A stretch of 64,000 nt of DNA from Streptomyces sulfonofaciens (GTDB lineage: Bacteria; Actinomycetota; Actinomycetes; Streptomycetales; Streptomycetaceae). A program made the translations under genes and the position numbers. Positions 8,220-17,010 of this stretch are shown in pieces (the stretch's first letter is position 1; the number at the start of each line of letters is the position of its first letter). The stretch lies in the NCBI RefSeq assembly GCF_014656295.1, contig NZ_BNCD01000001.1:310001-374000 (forward strand). Direction: 5' to 3'. The notes under the pieces were generated by a model. That model worked only from the letters and a program-made list of their open reading frames with translations. It was not told the DNA's origin and did not search any database.

Positions 8220-8622
8220 ACCTATACCCCTCTCGATCCACCAAGGTCTTCTGCGCCAGCCCCAGTTGGCGCGCTTTCCGCCTTCGCGAATGAGTCTGAC
8301 ACGCGGTCCACGGCTGTCGCCCCGTTGCGAGAGAGTTTCCTGTTTCCTCTTCTTTCCGTCCGCAAGCATGTACGGGCCAGCCGCCACTTCGCGTGCCGCA
8401 TTGCAGCCTCGCGGAGCAGAGGTCGGTTGTGCGACCGGTACCCAGCCGAGGTGACGTGTGCTGGGCGACCCCGGCGACGACGGGACCACCGCGTTCCCTC
8501 CGACCGACGAGCCGAGCCCGCACGCACCGACGGACCCCGGCCATCACCCCGGCCGGGGTCCGTTCGCACCGCTCAACGCGGAGGTGCTCCTGACTGGCTC
8601 CCTCAGCGCCGGGCCGTGGCGG
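8220..8622. other. Intergenic region before the XRE regulator
   Basis: No gene is supported. The part next to 8220 must hold the regulator's promoter; an A/T-richer patch lies at 8335-8365. The far part carries the terminator at 8531-8562. Confidence 0.5.
8531..8562 (-). terminator. Terminator of the DUF4232 lipoprotein gene
   Basis: A perfect 12-bp stem (CGGACCCCGGCC with GGCCGGGGTCCG) and eight-base loop lies about 60 nt past the lipoprotein stop at 8623. Confidence 0.7.
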
Positions 8623-9306
8623 CTACTTGCCCGTGCCGATCGGGTCGACGGTGATGCCGGGGCCGGAGTTGTCGTCGGCGGGGAGGTTGATGCTCTGGGG
8701 GAGGGTGTGGGAGTGGGTCTCGTTGGGCGGCGTGACGATGAGGCTGGTGAACGTCACGCCGGAGCCGCCGGTGTGGTTCGGCGGGTAGTGCAGGGTGAAG
8801 CGGGTCTCCTGCCCGGGCGCCAGGTGGACGTCGGGGGCGGCGAGCTTGCTGCGGTCGGCGCTGACGGTGCCGTCCCGGCCCTTGAGGTCCACGCTCGGGA
8901 AGCCGTGCATGGTGCAGGGGCCGGAGCCGGTGTTCTTGAGGTTGACGATGAGTTCTCCCTCCGCCATGCCGCCCGAGGTGGTGAAGGAGAGGTTGGCGGT
9001 GCGGCAGGCGTTGCCGGCGGTGCCGGAGTGCGAGGAACCGGAACGGGAGGACGCAGCAGAGCCGGAGGCGGCACCGGCACCGGAACCGGACCTGGAACCG
9101 GAGGACGAAGCAGAGTCGGAGGCGTTGCCGGCCGCTTCGGCGGATCCGGCGGCCGATCCGGCCGACGAGCCGCCCTGGCTGTCCGCGGCGGCGGAACTCG
9201 CGGGCGCCGAGCCTCCGTTGGCGTCGGCGTCACTGCTGCAGGCGGTGAGCGAGAGACCGGCGGCCACGGCGACGAGGGTGAGGACCGAGATCTTCCGCAT
9301 GCGCAT
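8623..9306 (-). CDS. DUF4232-domain lipoprotein
   Basis: 227 residues. The N-terminus is a lipoprotein signal peptide with the lipobox LTAC near residue 23, so it should be anchored on the outside of the membrane. Residues about 25-95 are a Ser/Gly/Ala-rich linker. Residues about 97-227 are a DUF4232 beta domain: CRTANLSFTT, GELIVNLKNTGSGPCTMHGFP, VHLAPGQETRFTLHY and a hydrophobic strand FTSLIVTPP, with a conserved Cys pair. ATG 9306 follows GGAG; ATG 9300 is a possible alternative. The role of DUF4232 proteins is not known. Monocistronic, with its own terminator. Confidence 0.88.
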   Translation of the reverse strand: MRMRKISVLTLVAVAAGLSLTACSSDADANGGSAPASSAAADSQGGSSAGSAAGSAEAAGNASDSASSSGSRSGSGAGAASGSAASSRSGSSHSGTAGNACRTANLSFTTSGGMAEGELIVNLKNTGSGPCTMHGFPSVDLKGRDGTVSADRSKLAAPDVHLAPGQETRFTLHYPPNHTGGSGVTFTSLIVTPPNETHSHTLPQSINLPADDNSGPGITVDPIGTGK

Positions 9307-9506
9307 TGCTTCTCCGTAGGTTCTGACGCCCGCCCCTGCCGAGCAAGTCGTTCTGCCTTCCTTGATGCCGGTGGCGCCTCCTCAGTTGGCACACCGCAGG
9401 CACCAGGACACGCCTGTGACACGGGAGTGGACGGGCCGCAACAAACCGGGAGCGGGCGGGGGCCTCGCGTACCGGGTCGCACGGGGGCAGGGTCGCGCAC
9501 ACCGGG

Positions 9507-9895
9507 TCACACGGGGGTCTGCTCGTGCAGGGCGAACACCCGGGCCGGGAAGCCCGAGCCGCCGAGGGGCTTGGGCCAGGTGGCGACGATCAGGGCACCG
9601 GCCTCCGGAACGTCGTGCAGGTTCGCCGGCATCTCGATCTGCCACCGGTCGCGCTCCAGCACGTACCGTTCCAGGCTGAAGTCCCCGACGGTGGTCGCGC
9701 GTCCGGGATCGGTGTCGGTCTGCTCGTGGCCGACGGCGGTGACCCCCGCCTCCTCGCACAGGTAGCGCAGGACCTCGGCCGACCAGCCGGGTGTGTGGGC
9801 GGTGCCGTCGCCGTCCCGGTCGGCCATCGCGACGGGGTCCGGCCAGCCGCGGCCCCAACCGGTGCGCAGCGCGACGAAGCAGCGGTCACGAGCGC
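9507..9895 (-). pseudogene. Cyclase-family (kynurenine formamidase-like) gene remnant
   Basis: The frame reads DRCFVALRTGWGRGWPDP, then TPGWSAEVLRYLCEEAG, ERYVLERD, LHDVPEAGALIVATWPKPLGGSG and a normal stop at 9507. This is the C-terminal half of a cyclase/formamidase-like hydrolase (family about 260-300 residues). Upstream of 9895 the frame runs into a tandem repeat array, and the N-terminal half with the metal-binding HxGTHxD-type motif is missing. An internal ATG at 9827 could start a 106-residue product, but this would lack the active site. I read it as a truncated, non-functional gene. Confidence 0.65.
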
Positions 9896-10175
9896 GCTGT
9901 CTGGCCGACCGGGTCAGGCTGTCTGGTCGGTATCGAGTGCACTGTCTGGCCGGCCGGGTCAGGCTGTCTGGTCGGTATCGAGCGCGCTGTCTGGTCGGCC
10001 GGGTTCGCCGGTCCCCGCGGTCTGGCTCGCCGGTCCCCGCAGTCGGGTTCGTGTCCCCCCGGCCGGGTTCGTCGGTTCCCCCGGCCGGGTTCGTCAGTTC
10101 CCCCGGCCTGGCTTGTCAGTTCCCCTCGGTCGGGCTTGTCAGTTCCCGCGGTCGGGTCGTCAGTCGCCCCGGCCG
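9890..10175. repeat. Tandem repeat array at the break of the cyclase gene
   Basis: Two near-perfect copies of a unit of about 58 bp (CTGTCTGGCCGACCGGGTCA and onward to GGTATCGAG) are followed by a run of 25-30-bp units based on CCCCCGGCCGGGTTCGTCAG. The array begins exactly where similarity to the cyclase family ends. A C/T-rich stretch follows at 10195-10260. Confidence 0.7.
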
Positions 10176-10378
10176 GGGGCCGTGTCGTCGTGCGTGTCCG
10201 TCTTCTCCTTCCCGATCCTTCCCGTTCCTTCCCTCCCTCTCGCATCCGTTCCCGTCCGTGCCGGGGCGAGCGGCGGGTGCTGCGCGTGGGTAGCGGGAGA
10301 CGGGAGTGATGTGCCGTCAGGCGGCGGGACGGTGTCGTGTCCGGCGGCGACGGCGGGGAGTGGCGGCACGGGAACACC

Positions 10379-10437
10379 ACGGGAACACCACGGGGGCCCC
10401 GGGCGCATCGCGCCCGGGGCCCCCGTGGTGTTCCCGT
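10379..10437. terminator. Very long perfect hairpin
   Basis: Arms of 28 bp (10379-10406 and 10410-10437) pair perfectly around a three-base loop, ATC. It lies 70 nt past the stop of the methyltransferase gene (10508, minus strand) and would end transcription in either direction. A copy of GGGAACACCAC is also repeated directly just before the left arm. Confidence 0.75.
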
Positions 10438-10507
10438 CGCGGCGCGGCGGGACGCTCCGCGAACCGGGACCCGTCGGGGCTCACGTCGAGTACTCGGTCC
10501 CGCGTGG

Positions 10508-11404
10508 TCACCGTGTCGTTCTGGTGGCGAAGACCCATCGGTTGCTCGACAGGGCGTCGTGGGCTTCGGGCAGCGGGCCGCGGCCGTATTGGTGTGTGAA
10601 GTCGAAGGGGGTGCGGGTCGACGTGGACCAGCCCCTGGCCGTCAGGGTGCCTGCGGAGTCGGGGCGTGGCTCGGAGTCGAACAGGTGGAGGAGGTCCACG
10701 CCCGTCTGGTCCTTCGTCGCGGTGTAGATCGGGCTCTCCCGGACCTCCCGCGACTCGGTGCCGACCTTGGCCTCGTAGGCCAGTGTGCTGCCCCGGGGGC
10801 TCAGACGGTCGACGGTGGCGATGAGGTGCCGCTCCGCGGCGCCCGGGAGGTAGAGCAGGAGCCCTTCGGCGAGCCAGGCGGTCGGGGCGGCCGGGTCGTG
10901 GCCCGCGTCGGCCAGGGCCCCTGCCCAGTCGGTGCGCAGGTCCGCGGCGACCGGGGTGCGCGCCGGGCCGGGGGTGGCGTTCAGGTCGCGGAGCACGTTG
11001 TCCTTGAACGCGAGGACCTCCGCCCTGTCGATCTCGAAGAGGGCGCAGCCGGGGGGCCAGTCCAGGCGGAACGCCCGCGAGTCGAGACCGGCGCCGAGGA
11101 TGACCGCCTGGCGGACGCCCTCCCGTACCGAGCGGAGGAGGAAGTCGTCGAGGACCCTGGTGCGCAGACCGAAGTACCGCGCCAGCCGGCCCCAGAGCGG
11201 GTTCGCTTCGCCGTCGGGGACTTCGTGCGGGCGCAGCGGCCAGTTCGCGGTCGCCCGCGCGGCGCGGACGAAGTGTTCCGCGTAGGCGTCCTGCGCCAGG
11301 GAGTCGGCGCGGTGGGTCTCGATGGCCCGGGCCGCGGCGACCAGCAGGGCGGTCAGGCCGACGCCGGCTTCGACGCCGGCGTACCGGCTCTCCGTGTCAC
11401 GCAC
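10508..11404 (-). CDS. SAM-dependent methyltransferase, TIGR00027/LCM-like family
   Basis: 298 residues. QAVILGAGLDSRAFRLDW is the AdoMet-binding signature of this family, followed by FEIDRAEVLAFK and the acidic-Gly region AWLAEGLLLYLP. These enzymes resemble leucine carboxyl methyltransferases and in actinomycetes act on polyketides or unknown small acids; the substrate here is not known. Translation begins at GTG 11404, five nt after the stop of the EF-hand gene, so the two genes form an operon. The ribosome binding site is weak, in keeping with translational coupling. Confidence 0.87.
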   Translation of the reverse strand: MRDTESRYAGVEAGVGLTALLVAAARAIETHRADSLAQDAYAEHFVRAARATANWPLRPHEVPDGEANPLWGRLARYFGLRTRVLDDFLLRSVREGVRQAVILGAGLDSRAFRLDWPPGCALFEIDRAEVLAFKDNVLRDLNATPGPARTPVAADLRTDWAGALADAGHDPAAPTAWLAEGLLLYLPGAAERHLIATVDRLSPRGSTLAYEAKVGTESREVRESPIYTATKDQTGVDLLHLFDSEPRPDSAGTLTARGWSTSTRTPFDFTHQYGRGPLPEAHDALSSNRWVFATRTTR

Positions 11405-11409
11405 CGGGC

Positions 11410-11943
11410 TCAGGCCGCCGGCTGCCCGACCAGCCGGTCGCCGGGGATGCCGGCCTTGTCGGGGGCGTAGTAGTCCTTGATGCCCTCGACCCAGGTCGTC
11501 ACCGCGATGCGGTCGCCGTCCGAGGGGCCGAAGGCGTCGAAGAGCGCGTCGATGTTGGGGCGCTCGAAGCCGATCGCCGTCATCAGGGCCGCGAAGAGCG
11601 GGCGTTCGACGAGCCCGTCGGCGTCCGGGTCGCCGAGTGCGCCGAGTGATTCGGCGAACTCGGCGATGGTCCCGTCGAAACGCTCGGGTGCCAGCACGCA
11701 GGCGACGTACTCGTCGAAGCTGATCCGGCCGTCCTGGTCGGTGTCCAACTCGGCGGCCAGGGTCGTCCAGTACCGCTGGAAGGCGGCCAGCATCGCGTTC
11801 TTCGCCGTGTCGTCGGAGTCGCGCGCGGCCTCGACGACACGGCTCGCCATGAGCGCGAGGTCCTCGGCCTCGATGTACCCGTTGCCGTTGGCGTCGAAGA
11901 GGGAGAAGACGAGTTGGACGCGGCTGATCGCCTCTGTGCGCAT
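11410..11943 (-). CDS. EF-hand calcium-binding protein
   Basis: 177 residues, a four-site calmodulin-like protein. Good EF loops are DANGNGYIEAEDL (about residues 17-29) and DTDQDGRISFDEY (about 62-74); a third, DPDADGLVERPLF, is usable, and the fourth (SDGDRIAVTTW) is degenerate. Streptomyces calerythrin-like proteins have this size and act as intracellular Ca2+ buffers or sensors. ATG 11943 has AAAGG upstream. First gene of a two-gene operon with the methyltransferase. Confidence 0.88.
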   Translation of the reverse strand: MRTEAISRVQLVFSLFDANGNGYIEAEDLALMASRVVEAARDSDDTAKNAMLAAFQRYWTTLAAELDTDQDGRISFDEYVACVLAPERFDGTIAEFAESLGALGDPDADGLVERPLFAALMTAIGFERPNIDALFDAFGPSDGDRIAVTTWVEGIKDYYAPDKAGIPGDRLVGQPAA

Positions 11944-12522
11944 GGGCCGTTCACCTTTCTCACGGTCATCACCTGGTGGCCGGCGCGGACATGGTGCGGG
12001 AGCGGTGGGGCGGTGCCCTCCCGCACGGGCGGAGAGGGCGCTGTCCGGCGACGTCCTCACTATCCGGTCGGCAGCCGCGCTCCAGAGGAGAAGACCGGTG
12101 CTTTTCACTTGAAAGGATGAGAGACGTCGTGGACGCCTCGGCCGTGGGCGGCTCCGGTGCCCCGCGCCGCCGGGGCCCCGACCTGCCGCGCCGTCCGCGG
12201 CACGCCGACCCCGCGCCGTCCGCGGCACGCCCGCACGTCGCCGTCCGCGGCACGCCGAACGGCTCGGTACCAGGAGGCGCGGCCGACGGCTCGGTACCAG
12301 GTACTCCTCGCGCGCGTCCAGGTCTCCTGCGCTGTCCTGCCCGGACGTCGCGGCCACCGAGCGGACGCGCACGGGAGGGTGCCGAGCCGCTCGCCGCGCT
12401 GTTCGACGGGGCCGCGCCGGCGATCCACCCGCTGACGGCGGGCTGAGCCCCCCTGTCAGAATCGGACCAGCACAGGCGTACGGCCACCGGACCGGTCGCG
12501 CCGCGGACGAGGGAGGACTCCC
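11944..12522. other. Divergent intergenic region with 25-bp repeats
   Basis: No gene is supported. It holds the divergent promoters of the EF-hand operon and the LLM oxidoreductase. CCGTCCGCGGCACGCC recurs with exact 25-bp period at 12191, 12216 and 12241, followed by two copies of ACGGCTCGGTACCAGG near 12259 and 12286. Confidence 0.55.
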
Positions 12523-13551
12523 GTGCCGTCGAGTTCGGAGCCGTTGCGGAGGATGGGCTTTCTGACCATCGGGCTGTTCGACGGGGACGACCCCCGTCCC
12601 GGCCACGAGACGACGCTGGAGATCATCGAACTGGGCGAACGGCTGGGCTTCGACAGCGCCTGGGTGCGCCACCGCCACCTCCAGTACGGCATCTCCTCAC
12701 CCGTCGCCGTGCTGGCCGCCGCCTCGCAGCGCACCCGCAGGATCCACCTGGGCACCGCGGTCATCCCGGTGGGCTGGGAGAACCCGCTCCGGCTCGCCGA
12801 GGACCTGGCGACCGTCGACGTGCTCTCCGGGGGACGGCTCAATCCCGGCGTCAGCGTCGGGCCGCCGCGGCACTTCGACCGGGTCGGGCAGGCGCTGTAT
12901 CCCGACACGGCGGGCGCCGAGGACTTCAGCTACGAGCGCGTGCGGCGGCTGCTCGGCCTCGTCCGCGGGGAGGCGGCCACCGACTTCAGCGGCACGGAGG
13001 GCTTCGAGGTGTTCTCCGACCGCGTCCAGCCGCACTCGCCCGGCCTGGGCAGCCGGATGTGGTACGGCGGGGCGAGCCTGCGGTCCGCGCGGTGGGCCGG
13101 CGAGCAGGGCATGAACTTCCTGACCAGCAGTGTCGTCAAGGCGGAGGAGTCCGAGGAGTTCGCCGAGATCCAGCTCGCGCACATCCGCGCCTTCCGCGCC
13201 CACCACCCGGACGGCGAGCGCGCCCGGGTCTCCCAGGGCCTCGTCGTCATCCCGACGGACAGCGCATCGGCCGAGCAGCGTGCGAAGTACGAGGCGTTCG
13301 TTGCCCAACGGACCCCGCGCACCGCCGCTCCGCAGGGTCCGGCCCGCATGCTGTTCGCGCCCGACCTCGTCGGCACCTCCGACCGGATCGCCGAGCAGTT
13401 GTACGCCCACGCCGCCTTCCGCGAGGTCGACGAGGTCGCCTTCGCGCTGCCCTTCACCTTCGAGCACGAGGACTACGTCCAGATCCTCACCGACATGGCC
13501 ACCCGCCTCGGTCCCGCCCTGGGCTGGCGGCCGGGCACGGCACAGGACTGA
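12523..13551 (+). CDS. LLM-class flavin-dependent oxidoreductase
   Basis: 342 residues with the luciferase-like TIM barrel pattern: ETTLEIIELGERLGFDSAWV, a first-strand GFLTIGLF, IHLGTAVIPVGWENPLRLAE, and RVSQGLVVIP. The protein should use FMN or F420 to oxidise or reduce a small organic substrate, which cannot be named. GTG 12523 has GGGAGGA seven nt upstream; ATG 12553, with GCGGAGG, is an alternative that would remove ten residues. Monocistronic. Confidence 0.85.
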   Translation: MPSSSEPLRRMGFLTIGLFDGDDPRPGHETTLEIIELGERLGFDSAWVRHRHLQYGISSPVAVLAAASQRTRRIHLGTAVIPVGWENPLRLAEDLATVDVLSGGRLNPGVSVGPPRHFDRVGQALYPDTAGAEDFSYERVRRLLGLVRGEAATDFSGTEGFEVFSDRVQPHSPGLGSRMWYGGASLRSARWAGEQGMNFLTSSVVKAEESEEFAEIQLAHIRAFRAHHPDGERARVSQGLVVIPTDSASAEQRAKYEAFVAQRTPRTAAPQGPARMLFAPDLVGTSDRIAEQLYAHAAFREVDEVAFALPFTFEHEDYVQILTDMATRLGPALGWRPGTAQD

Positions 13552-13610
13552 GGCCGGGCACGGCACAGGAATCGGGCCAGGCACGGCACAGGAATCGGGC
13601 CGGGCGCGAC
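13535..13610. repeat. Tandem repeat after the LLM gene
   Basis: Three copies of a unit of about 24 bp built on GGGCACGGCACAGGAATCGG. The first copy is the coding end of the oxidoreductase gene, so the array has grown from the 3' end of the gene. Confidence 0.6.
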
Positions 13611-13670
13611 ACCGGGCTCAGGTCGGCGCGGCCGGCGGGCGCGCCGGGGCGGCGCAGGCCCGCGTGAGCA

Positions 13671-14471
13671 CTACTGCACCGAGCGGACGGTTCCGCCGTC
13701 CACCCGGAGCGTGGCCCCGCTCACGTAGTCGGCCGGCGGTCCCGCGAGGTAGACCACGGCAGCCGCGACCTCCTCGGGCCGGCCCAGCCGGCCGGTGTCG
13801 TTCGGGACCAGTTCCCCGGCGGCGGCGCGCTCGATGCCCTCCCAGTCCTCGCCCCAGCCGTGGGCCGGTGCGATGTCGGTGAGTAGCCGCCGGACGGAGT
13901 CCACCAGGATCGCGCCCGGCGCCACCACGTTCGACGTCACGCCCGAGCCCTCCAGCTCGCGCGCCAGCGAGACGGCGAGGTTGTGCCGGGCGGCCAGGGA
14001 CGCGGTGTAGTGCGGCTGGGCCTGCGTGGGCTGCACGGCGAGACCGCCGCCGATCTGGATCACCCGGCCCCAGCCGCGCTCCCGCATGGCGGGGACCAGC
14101 CGCTGGATCATCCGCACCCCGGAGACCACGTTCACCTCGTAGGTGCGGGCCCAGATCTCCGGCGTGGCCTCGGCCCAGGACAGGTGGCCGTAGCCGCCCG
14201 CGTTGTTGACCAGGATGTCGACCGGTCCGCCGGCCAGCGCCGCGGCGGCGACCGCGTCGGCACCCGCGTCGGTCGCGAGGTCGCCCAGGGCGACGGCGGC
14301 CCGGCCGCCCGCGGCCCGGATGGCGGTCGCCACCGCCTTCGTGCGGTCCGCGTCGCGGCCGTGCACCACGACCTCGGCGCCCTCCGCCGCGAGCATCGAG
14401 GCGATGGCCTCGCCCAGCCCTGAGCTCGATCCGGTCACCAGGGCCCGCTTGCCCGTCAACTGGGTGTCCAT
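13671..14471 (-). CDS. Atypical SDR-family oxidoreductase
   Basis: 266 residues with a Rossmann fold: TGSSSGLGEAIA (cofactor loop), VVVHGRDADRTK (Arg after strand 2, suggesting NADPH), VNNAGGYG, and a C-terminal GATLRVDGG. The usual catalytic residues are absent: the strand-5 Ser is replaced (VIQIGGGLAV) and the YxxxK motif reads YTASL, so Lys is missing. It is therefore unlikely to act as a classical dehydrogenase, or uses other residues. ATG 14471 follows GAGGAC. It faces a TetR gene, and two palindromes between them suggest TetR control. Confidence 0.85.
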   Translation of the reverse strand: MDTQLTGKRALVTGSSSGLGEAIASMLAAEGAEVVVHGRDADRTKAVATAIRAAGGRAAVALGDLATDAGADAVAAAALAGGPVDILVNNAGGYGHLSWAEATPEIWARTYEVNVVSGVRMIQRLVPAMRERGWGRVIQIGGGLAVQPTQAQPHYTASLAARHNLAVSLARELEGSGVTSNVVAPGAILVDSVRRLLTDIAPAHGWGEDWEGIERAAAGELVPNDTGRLGRPEEVAAAVVYLAGPPADYVSGATLRVDGGTVRSVQ

Positions 14472-14637
14472 GAGGTCCTCAGCCTCCTTCCCCTTCTCGA
14501 CCGTCTCCGATTGCTTCAGGCCGTTCCAGGCCGTTCCAGGCAGTTCTAGGTCAGTTCCGGTCACTTCTGGTCTTTTCCGGCATTCTCCGGCCGTTCTCGA
14601 CTGCACCAACGAGGGGACCGGACGTTACGCGGACGCT

Positions 14638-14689
14638 ATGTCTACGACTGTATACATGCCCCCACAGGAATGTCTACACTGGTAGACAT
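14638..14689. promoter_or_regulatory. Tandem TetR operators between SDR and TetR genes
   Basis: ATGTCTACactgGTAGACAT (14670-14689) is a perfect 20-bp palindrome. ATGTCTACgactGTATACAT (14638-14657) is the same site with one mismatch. Their centres are 32 bp apart, three helical turns, so two dimers would lie on one face. The proximal site covers both possible TetR start codons. This strongly suggests autoregulation and control of the divergent SDR gene. Confidence 0.75.
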
Positions 14690-15311
14690 GAAGTCTGGAG
14701 AATCCGGCACGGACGCGCCCGAGCCCCCGGCCAAGCGCCGCCGTGACGCCGGCGCCACCCGCGAGGCGATCCTTCGATCCGCCGTCGCCGCCTTCACCCG
14801 GCACGGATACGACGGCGTGGGGGTCCGCGAGATCGCCCGGGACGCCGGGGTGACCGCCATGCTGATCAACCGCTACTTCGGCTCCAAGGAGCAGTTGTTC
14901 GCCGAAGCGGTGGACACCGCCTTCGCACCGCGGACGGTGGTGAGCGGCGAGGCCGGAACGCTGGGCCGCGACACCGCCCTGACGCTGGTGGCGCGCACCG
15001 CGTCCGGGGCGGACCGGCTCGACCCGTTCCTGCTCATGCTGCGGTCCGCGGGCAGCCCGCGCGCCGCGGAGATCGTCCGGACCGGGGTCGAGCGCCATGT
15101 CGGACGCGACCTGGCGGCCCGGCTGCCCGGGCCGGGCGCCGACGAGCGGGCCGAGCTGCTGCTCTCCGTCCTCGCCGGGGTCTGGCTGATGCGGAAGGTG
15201 CTGGGGACGCAGGCTCTCGCCGGAGCGGATCCGGCGGAACTGGCCGGCCGGATCGAGGCGCTGTTCGAGCCTCTCGTCAGTCCGCCGGAGGCGGCTTCGA
15301 CGCAGGACTGA
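14688..15311 (+). CDS. TetR-family regulator
   Basis: 207 residues. The N-terminal HTH is clear: TREAILRSAVAAFTRHGYDG, VREIARDAGVTAMLINRYFG, SKEQLFAEAV. The C-terminal half is a ligand-binding TetR_C helical domain. I prefer ATG 14688 because TACACT at 14675-14680 could be a -10 box giving a leaderless message, and ATG 14670 has no spaced ribosome binding site; the longer start would add six residues. The start region is covered by the operator palindromes. Probable target: itself and the divergent SDR. Confidence 0.88.
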   Translation: MKSGESGTDAPEPPAKRRRDAGATREAILRSAVAAFTRHGYDGVGVREIARDAGVTAMLINRYFGSKEQLFAEAVDTAFAPRTVVSGEAGTLGRDTALTLVARTASGADRLDPFLLMLRSAGSPRAAEIVRTGVERHVGRDLAARLPGPGADERAELLLSVLAGVWLMRKVLGTQALAGADPAELAGRIEALFEPLVSPPEAASTQD

Positions 15312-15496
15312 GGGGCCGCGCCCCCGGCCCCCCGGCGGTGGCCGGCTTCGCGTCGCCTGCCGTTCGCGCCCGTCCCGGTGCGGCACCCCGGTGGGACGGC
15401 CCGGTACCGCGAGTCGTCGTCGCGGTGGCCGCCCCCTTCCCGTTCCTCGTGTTGCGGCCGGAGAAGCACGGATCGCTGCTGGTCACCATCGTCAGG

Positions 15497-15910
15497 ATGG
15501 ACGAGGACGAGTGGAAGTCCTTCATCGCCGAGGGCACCCGCACGGGCAAGTTGGCCACCGTACGGGCGGACGGCGCGCCGCACATCGCTCCCGTGTGGTT
15601 CCTCCCGGACGGCGACGATCTCGTCTTCACCACGGAGAACGTCACCGTGAAGGCCCATGACATGCTCCGCGACCGACGGGCCGCGATGTGCGTCGACGAC
15701 GGGGTGCCGCCCTGCTCCCACGCCGTCCTGTGGGGGCACACCGGGATCTCCGAGGACCCCCGGGAGCTGCTCGACTGGGCGACCCGCATCGTCGCGCGCT
15801 ACATGGGTGAGGAGCGTGCCCCCGAGTTCGGCGCACGCAACAGCGTCCCCGGCATGCTGCTCGTGCGAATGCACGTCGACCGCGTCAGCGCCGACGCGGC
15901 CATCGCCTGA
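15497..15910 (+). CDS. PPOX-class F420-dependent oxidoreductase
   Basis: 137 residues, a split beta-barrel flavin-type protein: GKLATVRADGAPHIAPVWFLPDGDDLVF near the start, then NVTVKAHDMLRDRRAAMCVDD and LLVRMHVDRVS. This is the F420-binding branch of the pyridoxamine-phosphate-oxidase superfamily common in Streptomyces. Substrate unknown. I start at ATG 15497, where family similarity begins; the open frame upstream is Pro/Arg-rich filler. Same strand as the TetR gene but 185 nt away, so probably separate. Confidence 0.83.
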   Translation: MDEDEWKSFIAEGTRTGKLATVRADGAPHIAPVWFLPDGDDLVFTTENVTVKAHDMLRDRRAAMCVDDGVPPCSHAVLWGHTGISEDPRELLDWATRIVARYMGEERAPEFGARNSVPGMLLVRMHVDRVSADAAIA

Positions 15911-16184
15911 CGGGGGCCCTCCGCCGAGCCCACCGCCGAGCTCGCCGAGCCCTCCCAGCTCTCCCAGCCTTCCGCCGAGCGGCACCCGTGATCCCGCCGA
16001 CTCCCGCCGTGGCTCCCGCTACGGTGGCCGCTGCCCGCCGGCGCGCGCTCGGGCCAGGACGGATGGGGCCGCGGACCGGCCCTCGGGCAGACATCGGACG
16101 GACTGCGGACCGCCCCTCGGACCGACCGCGGGCCCACCCGCCGGCCTCGGACCGACCGCCGGCCGGCGTCCGTTCGCGGCGGTC

Positions 16185-16748
16185 CTACGCCTCGTCCGCC
16201 GCTGTCGGCTGGTAGAGGTCGTTGAGTTCGTCCGCGTGTTCCTCCTCCTCCGCGAGGACGTCCTCGATGAGCCGCCGGCTGGTCGGATCGCTCTCCCCGA
16301 TCCAGCGGACGATCTCCGTATAGGTCTCGATGACGATGCGCTCCGCGACGAAGTTCTCGCGGATCATGCCCTGGAGGTCCGTGTCGGCCGGTGCCGCGTA
16401 TTCGGTGTGCGAGCGGGCCACCAGGGAGCCGGGGTCCATGTCGGGACTGCCGCCCAACTGGTTGATGCGGTCCGAGACCCGCCGGAAGTGGTCGAGTTCC
16501 TCGTCCGCGTGCTCCCTGAACATGGCGGCCACCTGCTCGCGGTCGATCCCCTGGGCCACGATCGCGTTCTGGGTGTAGCGCAGGTAGCAGACCATCTCGG
16601 TGGCGACGACCTGGTTGAGCACATCGATCAGACGGTCCAGGTCGGAGGTGTTCGCCGGGGTGACGGGGCCCCGGGTGATGTGCTTCCTGGCCTCTTCGCG
16701 GATCCGGCTGACGTCGATGGCGAACTGGTTCTGCACGGGTGTCTTCAT
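16185..16748 (-). CDS. Ferritin-like/bacterioferritin-type protein
   Basis: 187 residues forming a four-helix bundle with paired metal ligands: ATEMVCYLRYTQ (E), REHADEELDHF (ExxH-type), VAERIVIETYTEI (E) and EEEEHADELNDLY (ExxH). These fit a ferritin-like di-iron site. It probably stores or detoxifies iron in the cytoplasm. ATG 16748 follows GGAG. Monocistronic; a long repeat region lies upstream. Confidence 0.85.
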   Translation of the reverse strand: MKTPVQNQFAIDVSRIREEARKHITRGPVTPANTSDLDRLIDVLNQVVATEMVCYLRYTQNAIVAQGIDREQVAAMFREHADEELDHFRRVSDRINQLGGSPDMDPGSLVARSHTEYAAPADTDLQGMIRENFVAERIVIETYTEIVRWIGESDPTSRRLIEDVLAEEEEHADELNDLYQPTAADEA

Positions 16749-16835
16749 GGCGTCTCCTCGGCCGACGGCGGAGCGCACCGGCTCTCCGGTCAGCCTTGCT
16801 CGATCGGTCCTGCGTCGCGTCGGGCGATGCGTTCG

Positions 16836-17010
16836 GTGCGGTGTGCGGTGCGGGGGCGGTGTGCGGTGCGGGGGCGGTGTCCGGTGCGGGGGCGGTGTCC
16901 GGTGCGGGTGCGGTGTCCGGTGCGGGTGCGGGGGCGGTGTCCGGTGCGGGGGCGGTGTCGGGTGCTGTGTGGGTGCGATGTGCGGTGCGGGTGCGGTGTC
17001 CGGTGCGCTG
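16836..17010. repeat. GC-rich 18-bp minisatellite
   Basis: Roughly nine units of about 18 bp based on GGTGTCCGGTGCGGGGGC, with GTGC/GTCC variation between units. It lies upstream of the ferritin-like gene and opens frames on all strands that are not real genes. Confidence 0.75.

Noticed and set aside
9890..10175. Possible CRISPR array because of repeated units
   Set aside because: Units are contiguous or nearly so, with no unique spacers of constant size and no cas genes nearby. It is a minisatellite.
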